This document shows, in pieces, positions 1-9,500 of a DNA stretch of 64,000 nt. Numbering within the stretch: the stretch's first letter is position 1; each line of letters begins with the position of its first letter. Origin of the DNA: Chitinophaga sp. 180180018-3 (GTDB taxonomy: Bacteria; Bacteroidota; Bacteroidia; Chitinophagales; Chitinophagaceae); the NCBI RefSeq assembly GCF_037893185.1, contig NZ_CP140772.1, forward strand, positions 6,812,001 to 6,876,000, read 5' to 3'. A program made the translations under genes and the position numbers. Below the pieces are notes generated by a model that saw only the letters and a program-made list of their open reading frames with translations, made no database searches and had not been told where the DNA came from.

Positions 1-1
1 A

Positions 2-1672
2 CAGCTGCCGGTTTATCTTGGTACACCGGAAACTATCTACGAAAAAAATAATAAGCGGGAACTAATGTTTGGGATATACGTTGGCGTTATCCTGGCCATG
101 GCCTGTTATAATCTGTTTATTTCTATCTCTACCCGTGATAACAGTTACCTGATATACGTTAGTTACATCATTTGCGTAGGTATGACTCAGATAACGCTGC
201 AGGGATACTCGTTCCGTTTTCTCTATCCCAACAGTCCCTGGCTCGCCATGCATGCCACCGTACTGGTACCGATATTAAATGGGCTGACGGCCGTCACCTT
301 TATTCAGTATTTCCTTTCCACCAAAGTGAATTTTCCACTGGGTCATAAACTGCTGAATATAGTACTGGCGCTTTATATATTATGCTTTATTCCTACGTTC
401 CTCGATAAATATGATTATGCACAGATCCTGGTGCAGATAGATGCCTTCCTCGCTTCTGTCATGGCCTTTGTGGTAGCCTGGCGTATCAGTATGAAGGGCA
501 TAAGTGCCGCCCGCTTTTTCCTGCTGGCCTGGTCTATCTTTCTGATCAGCATCTTCATATTTGTGTTGCGCAACTTCAACGTACTGCCGTACAATAACTT
601 TACCTACTATGCTCTCCAGATAGGCTCGGGAATAGAAGTACTGCTCCTGTCGTTTGCGCTGGCTCATAAGATCAACGTATTCAAGGCGGAGAAAGAGGAA
701 TCCCAGCGCATGGCACTGGCAGCGTCGCAGGAAAATGAACGGTTGGTACGCGAACAGAATATCATATTGGAAGCCAAGGTAAAAGACCGCACGGAAGACC
801 TCCAGGCAACAAACCTCGAACTGAATAATGCGCTCCACAATTTGAAAGAAGCACAGTCGCAGCTGGTGGAAAAAGAGAAAATGGCGTCACTCGGTCAGCT
901 CACGGCCGGTATCGCGCATGAAATCAACAACCCGATCAACTTCGTTACATCTAATATCAAACCACTTAAGCTGGATATTGCCGATCTGCAGGAGCTGCTG
1001 AACCGGTACGATGGCCTGCAAACCAGCCAGGATATCCCGAAAGCGCTGACAGAAATCCAGCAGTTCAAACGAGAGATCGATATCCACTATATTCATGAAG
1101 AAATCAGCTCCCTGATCAAAGGGATCGAGGATGGAGCTACCCGTACCGCCGAGATTGTAAAAGGTTTACGCACCTTCAGCCGCCTCGACGAAAGTGAAGC
1201 CAAGTCGATAGATATCCACGAAGGCCTGGACTCCACGCTGGTGCTGCTCCGGAACAGCATCCCATCCTATGTAAATATCTCCAAAGAGTATGGCAGTTTG
1301 CCGAAGATAGAATGCTACGCCGGAAAGATCAACCAGGTATTCATGAATATCTTCTCCAACGCCCTCAATGCGATCAAATCAAAGAAGGAACATCACAACG
1401 AATTCATCTCCATAAAAACTGAATTACAATCCCAATTCGCAGTGATTACTATCAAAGACAGCGGGATCGGGATGTCGGAGTCCGTGAAAGAAAAGATCTT
1501 TGATCCGTTCTTTACTACCAAGGATGTAGGCGAAGGAACCGGGTTGGGGTTATCTATCGTATTCAGTATCATAGAGAAGCATAAAGGTAAAATTATAGTG
1601 AATTCAGCCCCGGGAGAAGGAGCAGAATTTATTATATATTTACCGCTCGATATATCTAATCATTTATCGTAA
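2..1672 (+). CDS. 7TM-type sensor histidine kinase (5' partial)
   Basis: The reading frame is open from the first bases of the window, so the true start lies upstream and the Met at 65 is internal. The first ~220 visible residues are a run of hydrophobic segments of the 7TMR-DISM type. A charged coiled coil follows (about residues 220-285 counted from 65). The kinase core has an H-box (LTAGIAHEINNPINF, His as phospho-acceptor), an N-box (NIFSNALNAI) and G-boxes (DSGIGM, GTGLGL). The extracellular DISM sensor domain usual in this family would lie outside the window. It probably signals to the REC-kinase and CheY-like protein directly downstream (19 bp gap, then overlap). The ligand is unknown. 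Confidence 0.9.
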   Translation, partial: QLPVYLGTPETIYEKNNKRELMFGIYVGVILAMACYNLFISISTRDNSYLIYVSYIICVGMTQITLQGYSFRFLYPNSPWLAMHATVLVPILNGLTAVTFIQYFLSTKVNFPLGHKLLNIVLALYILCFIPTFLDKYDYAQILVQIDAFLASVMAFVVAWRISMKGISAARFFLLAWSIFLISIFIFVLRNFNVLPYNNFTYYALQIGSGIEVLLLSFALAHKINVFKAEKEESQRMALAASQENERLVREQNIILEAKVKDRTEDLQATNLELNNALHNLKEAQSQLVEKEKMASLGQLTAGIAHEINNPINFVTSNIKPLKLDIADLQELLNRYDGLQTSQDIPKALTEIQQFKREIDIHYIHEEISSLIKGIEDGATRTAEIVKGLRTFSRLDESEAKSIDIHEGLDSTLVLLRNSIPSYVNISKEYGSLPKIECYAGKINQVFMNIFSNALNAIKSKKEHHNEFISIKTELQSQFAVITIKDSGIGMSESVKEKIFDPFFTTKDVGEGTGLGLSIVFSIIEKHKGKIIVNSAPGEGAEFIIYLPLDISNHLS

Positions 1673-1691
1673 ATACCTATCAGGCCTTTCA

Positions 1692-2789
1692 ATGAAAGAA
1701 AACCGTATCAGAATATTATACATAGATGATGAAGTTCATAACCTGAACGCGTTCCGGGCCGGGTTCCGCAGAAGTTATGAAATCTACACCGCCAATTCAG
1801 CACAGGAAGGAAAACAGCTGCTGAAAGAGATATCGGTGCATATCATTATTGCAGACCAAAAAATGCCGGTATCGACCGGCGTGGAGTTCTTTAACGAAAT
1901 TAAAGACGTACTCCCGGATCCTGTCAGAATCCTCCTCACCGGCTATACAGATGTAGAAGATATCATAGATGCCATCAACAAAGGGCATATCTACTCCTAT
2001 ATCAAAAAACCGTGGGATGAAACAGAACTTCATAAAACGATCAACAACGCCTACGAAATATACAGCACCCGAAAACAGCTGAGAGAAAAGATCACCGAAC
2101 TGGAGAAAACCAATGATGAATTAAATCGCTTCATCTACTCCACCTCCCATGACCTGCGCTCTCCCCTGATGTCGGTGTTGGGTATTATCAACCTGTCGAG
2201 GCTCGACAATTCAGTTGCTGACCCCAACGGGTATATGAATATGGTGGAGACCTGCGTACTGAAGCTGGACGATTTCATACAGAAGATCATAGAATACTAC
2301 CGTAATTCCCGCCTTGAAGTAGAGTATGAGAAAATAGATTTCAAATCGCTGCTGAGTGATTGTATCACTGCATTTAAACCGCAGAATACACAAATTCAGT
2401 TTGAGACACAGGTAGATCAGGCGATCGATTTCCGGGGCGACACATTCCGGATCAGTGTTATTTTAAACAATCTGATCTCAAATGCTGTTAAGTACCAAAA
2501 ACCTGAGGAAGCGCATCCAATGGTCAACCTGAGTGTAAAAGTAGAGCCACATAAAGCCACCATTTGTATTAAAGATAATGGGATCGGTATTTTGAGCGAA
2601 CATCTGAACAATATTTTCAAAATGTTCTTCCGGTCCAAAAACAACAATAAACCTGGCAGCGGTATTGGTTTGTACATTGTCAAAGAAGCATTGAACAAAA
2701 TTGGTGGAACAATTAATGTAGAGTCTAAATACGGAGAAGGCACCCAATTTGAAATTACCATCCCTAACAGAAATGAATTCGATACCTGA
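1692..2789 (+). CDS. response regulator-histidine kinase hybrid (REC-HisKA-HATPase)
   Basis: This is a soluble 365-residue protein with no membrane segment. The N-terminal receiver domain (about 1-125) has the acidic pair DDE near the start and phospho-acceptor Asp in IIADQKMP, with the conserved Lys in IKKPWD. A short coiled coil leads to a HisKA domain (STSHDLRSPLMSV) and an HATPase domain (N-box NNLISNAV, G-boxes DNGIGI and GSGIGL). It sits 19 bp after the 7TM kinase and overlaps the next regulator by 17 bp, so the three are probably one phosphorelay operon. A receiver in front of a kinase suggests that it takes phosphate or an allosteric signal from the upstream kinase; that is inference. 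Confidence 0.9.
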   Translation: MKENRIRILYIDDEVHNLNAFRAGFRRSYEIYTANSAQEGKQLLKEISVHIIIADQKMPVSTGVEFFNEIKDVLPDPVRILLTGYTDVEDIIDAINKGHIYSYIKKPWDETELHKTINNAYEIYSTRKQLREKITELEKTNDELNRFIYSTSHDLRSPLMSVLGIINLSRLDNSVADPNGYMNMVETCVLKLDDFIQKIIEYYRNSRLEVEYEKIDFKSLLSDCITAFKPQNTQIQFETQVDQAIDFRGDTFRISVILNNLISNAVKYQKPEEAHPMVNLSVKVEPHKATICIKDNGIGILSEHLNNIFKMFFRSKNNNKPGSGIGLYIVKEALNKIGGTINVESKYGEGTQFEITIPNRNEFDT

Positions 2790-3192
2790 CCTGCGAGTCA
2801 TATTGATTGATGATAATGAGATAGATTTACTCCTGCATGAAAAACTGATCGGGTTTCAGCAAATCAGCAGAACTGTTATTTCATTTATCAGTGCCAACAA
2901 GGCATTAGAATTCCTGTCGTCCAATATCTCTCTTCCCAGGATTCCTCCTACCATTATCCTGCTGGACATACAAATGCCGGAAATGGATGGATTTGAATTC
3001 CTGCAGGCTTTTGATGCCTATCCGCAGAAAATAAAGTCGCAATGCCATATCATCATGGTATCATCATCACTGGATTATGGTGATATCACCCGCACCAACG
3101 CCAATCCGATGGTAGTAAAGCTGCTGAAGAAGCCGCTGCTCCTGAAGGATCTGAAAGAAACGGTGGAAGGAATTTTCAAAGATTTTGTATAA
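2773..3192 (+). CDS. CheY-like single-domain response regulator
   Basis: A lone receiver domain of about 139 residues: acidic residues in LIDDNEID, phospho-acceptor Asp in ILLDIQMPEMDG, and Lys in LLKKPLL. There is no output domain. I chose ATG 2773 over the upstream in-frame codon at 2749 because the receiver fold starts right after it (NSIPDLRVILIDDN). The gene overlaps the preceding kinase by 17 bp, which implies translational coupling. It is likely the terminal or intermediate phosphate acceptor of this three-gene relay. Confidence 0.88.
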   Translation: MNSIPDLRVILIDDNEIDLLLHEKLIGFQQISRTVISFISANKALEFLSSNISLPRIPPTIILLDIQMPEMDGFEFLQAFDAYPQKIKSQCHIIMVSSSLDYGDITRTNANPMVVKLLKKPLLLKDLKETVEGIFKDFV

Positions 3193-3196
3193 AATG

Positions 3197-3226
3197 TTGG
3201 TGATTTCAGGAAAAAATATATTTTTG
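3197..3226 (+). promoter_or_regulatory. promoter of tRNA-Ala
   Basis: TTG at 3197-3199, a 19-nt spacer, then TATTTTTG at 3219-3226. This matches the Bacteroidota consensus TTG-N19-TAnnTTTG at both boxes. The predicted start (about 3232) lies ~30 nt before the tRNA. Confidence 0.8.
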
Positions 3227-3260
3227 CACTCCCGAAAGGGGAAAAACAAAATCACCACAA

Positions 3261-3333
3261 GGGGGATTAGCTCATCTGGTAGAGCGCAAGCATGGCATGT
3301 TTGAGGTGATCGGTTCGAGTCCGATATCCTCCA
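3261..3333 (+). tRNA. tRNA-Ala (anticodon GGC)
   Basis: A full cloverleaf can be folded: acceptor stem 3261-3267 with 3326-3332, D-stem GCTC/GAGC, anticodon stem CAAGC/GTTTG around loop ATGGCAT (GGC at 3294-3296), five-base variable loop, and T-arm ATCGG-TTCGAGT-CCGAT. The discriminator base is A at 3333. The 3' CCA is not encoded. Confidence 0.96.
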
Positions 3334-3342
3334 CTTAAAACT

Positions 3343-3371
3343 AAAACCCGCCACCATGGCGGGTTTTCTTA
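3343..3371 (+). terminator. intrinsic terminator after tRNA-Ala
   Basis: A perfect 10-bp stem (3343-3352 with 3358-3367), loop ACCAT, GC-rich core CCCGCC/GGCGGG, with the T run forming the 3' arm and tail. Confidence 0.85.
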
Positions 3372-3401
3372 TTTCTATACAACTCTATAGCGCAAATTCT
3401 T

Positions 3402-4667
3402 TTAAGGCTGCTGAACGGCCAGCGTTTGTTTAAGGGGTAGTACAATAACGAAAGCCGCTCCCGCCCCTTCCCTGCTCCTCGCAGTTATAAGCCCACCGTG
3501 TTTATCAATCACCTTCTTCGCAATCGCCAGCCCGATACCTGTACCTTCATACAATTCATGGGCATGCAGACGTTGGAATATGGTAAATATTTTAGAGAGA
3601 TATTTTTCATTAAACCCAATTCCATTGTCGCGGATCACGATGCGGCAATACTGGCCGCCGGCAAATGCTGCACTGTCGGGGTTCAGGTCTGTTACTACCT
3701 CAGCAGAAATGTTGATATGCGGTGGCGTGTCTTTCCGGGAGAATTTCAATGCATTGCTGATAATATTCTGAAACACCTGTCTCATCTGCCCCGGAACTGC
3801 TTCTACCAGCGGCATTTTCTCTATCTCTACCTTTGCCGCCCGCTCTGAAATCATCAGCTCCAGATCCGCCAGTATATCCTGTATGATCAGGTTGAAGTCT
3901 GTTTCTTCATATGTGCTCGCTACAGACAGGCGGGAATAATTCAACAAATCATTGATCAGCCTGGCCATCCGTTCAGAAGAACCAACGATACGGTCCATAT
4001 ACGCAAGGGCGCTGGGATCCATCTGCAAAAAGCGATCTCTCAATATAGCGCCAAACAACTGTATTTTCCTCAGGGGCTCTTTCAGATCATGCGATGCAAC
4101 AGACGCAAACTGCTGCAGATCGTGGTTGCTGGTCTCCAGCGATTTATTGATCTGACGCAACTCTTCCGTTCTCTCTCTCACCTTTTGTTCCAGCGTCTCA
4201 TTTACCTGCTGCTGATGTGCAATCAGCGCTTCCTGCGCCAGCTTCCTGAATTCAACTTCTTCCCGCAATGACTGGTGCATCTGCTTCAGCTCCTGTGATT
4301 GCTGATACAGGCGGGAAAAGGTTTTTACTTTCATTAGAAGGATCTCAGGGTCTACCGGTTTCGTGATATAATCGATCCCACCAGAATCATATCCACGAAC
4401 AATGAAATGTTTGTCTTTATTAACTGCTGAAAGAAAGATGATAGGGATATCCTTTGCTTTGCTGTAACCCGACAGTGCTTCAGCCACTTCAAAGCCATCC
4501 ATACTGGGCATCTGTACATCCAGAATGATGAGGGTATAACTGTGTTTGAGAATCTTTTTCAGCGCCTCTTCACCCGATAATGCAGTGTCGACCTCGAACT
4601 TGTACAGCTCCAGCGTTTTTCGTATCGACAGGATATTCTCTGGTTTATCATCTACAATTAATATCAT
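3402..4667 (-). CDS. REC-histidine kinase hybrid
   Basis: 421 residues, soluble. The receiver domain (about 1-120) starts directly at Met1 (ILIVDDKPENI), with phospho-acceptor Asp in LIILDVQMPSMDG and Lys in ITKPVDPE. A coiled coil (about 125-190) leads to a HisKA domain (SVASHDLKEPLRKI) and HATPase (NIISNALKFS, DNGIGF, GTGIGLAI). It is the last gene of a minus-strand signalling operon (10523 to 3402), 24 bp after cheB. Because it carries both receiver and transmitter, it could feed back on the large hybrid kinase at the head of the operon (inference). Confidence 0.9.
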   Translation of the reverse strand: MILIVDDKPENILSIRKTLELYKFEVDTALSGEEALKKILKHSYTLIILDVQMPSMDGFEVAEALSGYSKAKDIPIIFLSAVNKDKHFIVRGYDSGGIDYITKPVDPEILLMKVKTFSRLYQQSQELKQMHQSLREEVEFRKLAQEALIAHQQQVNETLEQKVRERTEELRQINKSLETSNHDLQQFASVASHDLKEPLRKIQLFGAILRDRFLQMDPSALAYMDRIVGSSERMARLINDLLNYSRLSVASTYEETDFNLIIQDILADLELMISERAAKVEIEKMPLVEAVPGQMRQVFQNIISNALKFSRKDTPPHINISAEVVTDLNPDSAAFAGGQYCRIVIRDNGIGFNEKYLSKIFTIFQRLHAHELYEGTGIGLAIAKKVIDKHGGLITARSREGAGAAFVIVLPLKQTLAVQQP

Positions 4668-4691
4668 AGCTGTTGGGTGGTGTTTAATCGG

Positions 4692-5282
4692 TTAAACAGG
4701 GGATTGGGATCCCGGCCCTGCCAATCCGTTAATAAATGTAGCCATTTCCTGTGGTTGCAGGACGATATCTACCGGTGCCAGCCGGATTGCTTCCCGGGGC
4801 ATAAAATCCACATCAGCAGTAGCCGGATCCTGCACGGCGGTGGTACCACCCGCTTCATGCACATCCACGAGGCCTTCGGCTCCGTCGGCGTTGGCGCCCG
4901 ATAAAAGCATCGCTGTCATATTACCACCATAAGCCAAAGCCGCCGATGAAAAAGTTACATCTATGCTCGGCCTGCTGAAGTTCACCTTCTCCGAATCATC
5001 CAGCGAAAGTGTGTGGTCTGTTTCTATCAGCAGATGATAATCGGCAGGAGCCACGTAGATCATGCCACTGAGCAACGGCTCTTTTTCTGCCGCTTCTCTC
5101 ACTGGCAGGGCCGACTTCGCGGCCAACAGCTCCGTCAGCACCGATTCATAATGGCTTTGCCGGTGCAAAACAATGATAATAGCTGCTTTGAGGGAAGCAC
5201 GGATGCCTGGCAGTAGCGTCAGTATCGGCTGTAATCCGCCAGCCGAGCCTCCTATCACTATCAGGTATGGTGCTGTAGACAT
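4692..5282 (-). CDS. cheB: CheB-type methylesterase domain protein
   Basis: 196 residues covering only the CheB catalytic domain; the N-terminal receiver of chemotaxis CheB is absent. The catalytic triad is visible: Ser13 in GGSAGG, His40 in VLHRQ, Asp133 in SGANADGAEG. In chemotaxis the enzyme removes methyl groups from glutamates of receptors. Here it sits between cheR and a REC-kinase, with no chemoreceptor, CheA or CheW in view. Its substrate may be the large hybrid kinase of the same operon (inference). It lies 18 bp after cheR. Confidence 0.92.
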   Translation of the reverse strand: MSTAPYLIVIGGSAGGLQPILTLLPGIRASLKAAIIIVLHRQSHYESVLTELLAAKSALPVREAAEKEPLLSGMIYVAPADYHLLIETDHTLSLDDSEKVNFSRPSIDVTFSSAALAYGGNMTAMLLSGANADGAEGLVDVHEAGGTTAVQDPATADVDFMPREAIRLAPVDIVLQPQEMATFINGLAGPGSQSPV

Positions 5283-5300
5283 ATACTGCTTTATTTCTTT

Positions 5301-6128
5301 TTATAACTGTATTTTTCTCCAGATCTTCTCTTTATTCTCCAGTTGTCTGAACTTATTTGTTACGCTCGTGAAATGCAGGGTTTCCTTACTCCCCAGCGCC
5401 AGAAATCCCAATTGCTCGAGGCTGTCGCTGAATAACGTGAGTACCCTGTCCTGCAGTTTCTTATTAAAATAGATCAGCACATTCCGGCAAATGATCAGCT
5501 GGAATTCATTGAACGAGCCATCGGTGACCAGGTTATGTGGCGAAAAGATGATCTTCTCTCCCAGGTATCCGCGGAATTTAGCGTATTCGTAATTGGCCGT
5601 ATAGTAAGAAGAAAAATCTTCCCTGCCCCCCGCATCAATGTAATTCCTGGAATACTGCTGCATCTGCGAAAGCGGGAATATTCCTTTTCTTCCTTTCTCC
5701 AATACGCCGGTATTGATATCCGTTGCATATATCACCGCCTTTTGCAACAACCCCGCCTCCTGCAATAAAATTGCGAAAGAATATACCTCTTCCCCGGAAG
5801 AGCAGCCTGCATGCCAGATACGTATCACCGGGTAAGTAGCCAGCACCGGTAATACCTCCTTCCGCAATGCCCTGTAAAAGGATGGATCCCGGAACATCTC
5901 CGTAACGTTTACAGTAATTTCCTCCACGAAGCGAAGTGCATAGGCGGGATCAGAAATAATGCGGTAACGGTACTCCGCAAAACTCGGGAACCTGTCGGTA
6001 TGGAAAAGATGATTCACCCGCCGGTTGATAGATGCCGGCGCATACGACGTAAAATCGTATCCATATTTTTCCAATACATCATTTAACAACAGGGTTACTT
6101 CCTGTTCGCTTATCAGGTTTCTGCTCAC
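5301..6128 (-). CDS. cheR: CheR-type protein glutamate methyltransferase
   Basis: 275 residues, the usual CheR length. The N-terminal helical domain (about 1-70) is followed by an SAM-binding Rossmann domain with HAGCSSGEEVYS as the SAM loop and LIICRNVLIYFN as the conserved later motif. The start codon is GTG at 6128, which overlaps the stop of the upstream receiver gene by 4 bp (GTGA). Together with cheB it would make reversible carboxyl methylation of a signalling partner. No pentapeptide-bearing receptor is visible in the window. Confidence 0.93.
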   Translation of the reverse strand: MSRNLISEQEVTLLLNDVLEKYGYDFTSYAPASINRRVNHLFHTDRFPSFAEYRYRIISDPAYALRFVEEITVNVTEMFRDPSFYRALRKEVLPVLATYPVIRIWHAGCSSGEEVYSFAILLQEAGLLQKAVIYATDINTGVLEKGRKGIFPLSQMQQYSRNYIDAGGREDFSSYYTANYEYAKFRGYLGEKIIFSPHNLVTDGSFNEFQLIICRNVLIYFNKKLQDRVLTLFSDSLEQLGFLALGSKETLHFTSVTNKFRQLENKEKIWRKIQL

Positions 6129-6505
6129 GCTCCATTCGATAAATATTGCTGTAGCTGCTCCAGTAGCTCGTCTACATCAATCGGTTTTGAAATATAATTA
6201 CTGGCTCCGGCTTCCAGGCATTTCTCCCGGTCGCCTACCATAGCCCTTGCCGTTACAGCGATTACCGGCAGGTGATCATTCCAGGACATTGCCCGCAATG
6301 CTGCTATGGTTTCATATCCGTCCATGTCGGGCATCATGATATCCATCAGTACCACTCCAATCCCGTGTGAGGCCGACAGCAGCTGCAATGCTTCTGCTCC
6401 GGTGCCGACCGACAAACAAGGGATATTCCGGGAATGCAATAATGCTTTCAATGCAAATATGTTGCGCGTATCATCATCAACAATCAATACCTGTTTCTGT
6501 TCCAT
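6125..6505 (-). CDS. stand-alone receiver, paralogue of the hybrid kinase's last REC
   Basis: 126-residue receiver: DDDTRNIF at the acidic pocket, phospho-acceptor in VLMDIMMPDMDGYE, Lys in ISKPIDVD. It is very similar to the third receiver of the adjacent hybrid kinase: both share DDDxRNIF, MDxMMPxMDGY, VIAVTAxAMxGDREKCLxAGAS and YISKPxDVDxL. This points to duplication of that domain. The gene is 4 bp after the kinase and overlaps cheR by 4 bp. Confidence 0.92.
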   Translation of the reverse strand: MEQKQVLIVDDDTRNIFALKALLHSRNIPCLSVGTGAEALQLLSASHGIGVVLMDIMMPDMDGYETIAALRAMSWNDHLPVIAVTARAMVGDREKCLEAGASNYISKPIDVDELLEQLQQYLSNGA

Positions 6506-6509
6506 AGTA

Positions 6510-9500
6510 TTATTTCATGGATTTATCGTATAGCCATACCCGTAATAAAGACATCAACTGATCCACATCTACCGGTTTTGAGATATAATCGGAAGCCCCC
6601 GCCTGCAGACACTTCTCCCGGTCGCCCATCATTGCTTTCGCTGTCACCGCAATCACCGGCAGGTTTCTCAGCTCCGGCTGTTTTCGAATAGCTGCAATAG
6701 CATCGTATCCATCCATTTCCGGCATCATCATATCCATCAGTACAATATCTACCCTGTGCCCGCTTAGCTGCTCCAGTGCTTCTTTTCCATCAATAGCCGA
6801 CAGTACTTTCATCTGATGTTTTTCCAGGGCTTTGGTCAGGGAAAATATATTCCGCACATCGTCGTCGGCCACCAACACAGTTTTATCTTTCAGCACTTCA
6901 TTCAGCATGCCCATTTTACCATTGGCCCCCTGTACCGCCGGCGCCCTTTCAGATACCAGGTGCAGGAACAAGGATACCTCATCGAGCATACGCTGATAGG
7001 AATGCGCTGTTTTTACCACAATAGAATCCGCATACTGCCGGATGCGCTGCTCTTCAGCATTTGAAAGACTTTTTCCCGTGAAGATGATGATGGGCAGATT
7101 TTCCAGCCCCTTCACTTCCTTCACGGTTTCCAGCGCTTCATATGCCTGCTGATCAGGGATGCCCATATCGAGGATGACACAGTCGACATCTTTTTGTTGT
7201 AATAGAGAGACCCCATCCGTCACGTTACTGCTGATCTCGGAATTTACACCGTAGTTGCCGAGGAAATAGGACAGTGCTTTTGCATGGCGGGCATTTTCCT
7301 CGAGTATCAGCACCTTCTTTGTTGAACGTTGCAGCACAAACTCCATTTTCTCAAAGATCAGCTGCATACTTTCCGGATCCACCGGCTTACTGATAAAATC
7401 GATCGCCCCCTTCATGAGGCTCTCTTTTTTTACTTCCATGGAAGACATGATATGCACAGGAATAGGCCGTGTGAGCGGATCATTTTTCAGCTCCTCCATT
7501 ACCTGCCAGCCGTCTTTCACAGGCAGTTCTATGTCCAGCAGTATGCCTATGGGTTTGTATATCCTCGCCAGTTCCGCCGCTTCATCTCCACGTACGGCTA
7601 CTATTCCTTTATAGCCCCGGGTATGGGTAAACTCGAGCAATGCACGGGCAAAATAAGTATCATCTTCCACGATCAGCACCACAGGATCCCCTTTGCGGAT
7701 CAGTCCACGATCGTCGACCACACCATCGGGTATCACCGACGACAGGAACACCCGCTTCTCTGCTGCTTTCGGCACTTCCGTGGTCTGAGGCGATACCGGC
7801 TCCTGTACAGCAGCTTCCGGCGTATCCTGTTTTCGTATAACCGGTACCGTTACAGTAAATTCACTTCCTTCATTGCCTTTGCTGCTAACCGTGATCCGGC
7901 CTCCCAGTAGCTTCGCCAGTTCCCGGCTGATGGAAAGCCCCAGACCTGTACCGCCGTATTTTCTGCGGGTAGAGCCATCGGCCTGCTGGAATGCTTCAAA
8001 TATTACCTGCAGCTTATCTTCCGGAATACCGATACCGGTATCTTTAACAGCAAAGCTGATTGTACCGGGTGTATCACCAGCAGCCACTTCCATCCGCACT
8101 ACTCCACGCGCCGTAAACTTGAGGGCGTTAGACAGGAGGTTCTTCAATATCTGTTCGAGCCGTGTCTGATCGGTTTCAATAATCTCGGGCACGCCGGCGG
8201 CAACCTGCAATCCCAGCTGCAGGCCTTTCTCTTTCGCAATAGGCTCGAACAGGGCCTGCATATTTGAGCAGATCGCCGCAACCGCCACGTTATCATACTC
8301 CAGCTCCATCTTGCCGGATTCTATCTTCGAAAGGTCCAGAATTTCATCGATCAGGGTCAGCAATCCTTTTCCTGAGCTGTTGATCACCTGTGCATATTCA
8401 ATCTGGTCGTTGCTGAGGTTATGGTCATGATTTTCAGACAGCAGCCTGGACAGGAGCAGGATAGAGTTCAGCGGGGTGCGCAGTTCGTGCGACATGTTAG
8501 CCAGGAACTCCGACTTATAGCGGGTGGTAATGGTGAGTTCTTCTGCCTTCTTCTGGATATCGAGGTTCCGTTCCACAATGATCTGATTCTTCTCTTCCAG
8601 CAACCTGCTTCTTTCTTCCAGTTCGGCATTCGACTGCATCAGTTCTTCCTGCTGTACCTTCAGCTCTTCTTCAGAAACCTGCAGCTTCTGTGTTTGTGCC
8701 TCCAGCTCCACGTTCAGGCTTTCGAGCTCACTATGCTGTGTTTGCAGCTCTTCTGCCTGGGCCTGGGTTTCTTCCAGTAATTCCTGTAAACGTCCGCGGC
8801 TCCTGGTACTTTGCAGGGCCACCGCAATATTAACGCCCGCCTGACGGGCAAAATCGATGACGCTTTCAGAAAAGGGAAACAATGATCCTATCTCCAGCAC
8901 ACCTTCCGCAACGCCTGCATGGGCCAATGGAATAATCAATATATGACCTGGTTGTGCAGCGCCTGTTCCTCCGGCAATATGTAAAAAATGATCAGGTGTT
9001 TCTTTCAGATATAAGGGATCCTTACGGAATATACTTTGTCCGAGCAGCATACTGCCAATTTCTACAACAACCGGCGCGGCATGTTCCGGTGAAAGCGCAT
9101 GCGACGCATACAGATGCAGCTCCGTAGCCTGTTTTATGTACAGTACACCGGTTTGCGCGTTCGTATATTGCACCATATCGGATAAGGCATCTTTGCAGAG
9201 CGTATACATATCCTTTTCACCCAGCAATGTTTCACTGATACGATTGATGCCTGCCTGCACCCAGAGCTTCTGCTCATTACTATGGCGGAACGTTTTCAGA
9301 TCAGCAGCCATCTGTACAACGGCATTCCCCAGCAGATCTTCACTGCTGCGGGGTTTCACATCAATATTAAAATTTCCTTTCCCGATATTGTCGGCCGCTT
9401 CGGCCAACTCCTGATTAGTATGATCAATTGCTTCAAAAGAGCTGGCAAGGCTGCCTATAGCATCTTTACTCCGGATGGCAGGGGCGGAACCCGGTACGCC

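Noticed and set aside
4677..4904. Plus-strand frames across the cheB/cheR operon
   Set aside because: All are antisense to clearly recognised signalling genes and lack motifs.
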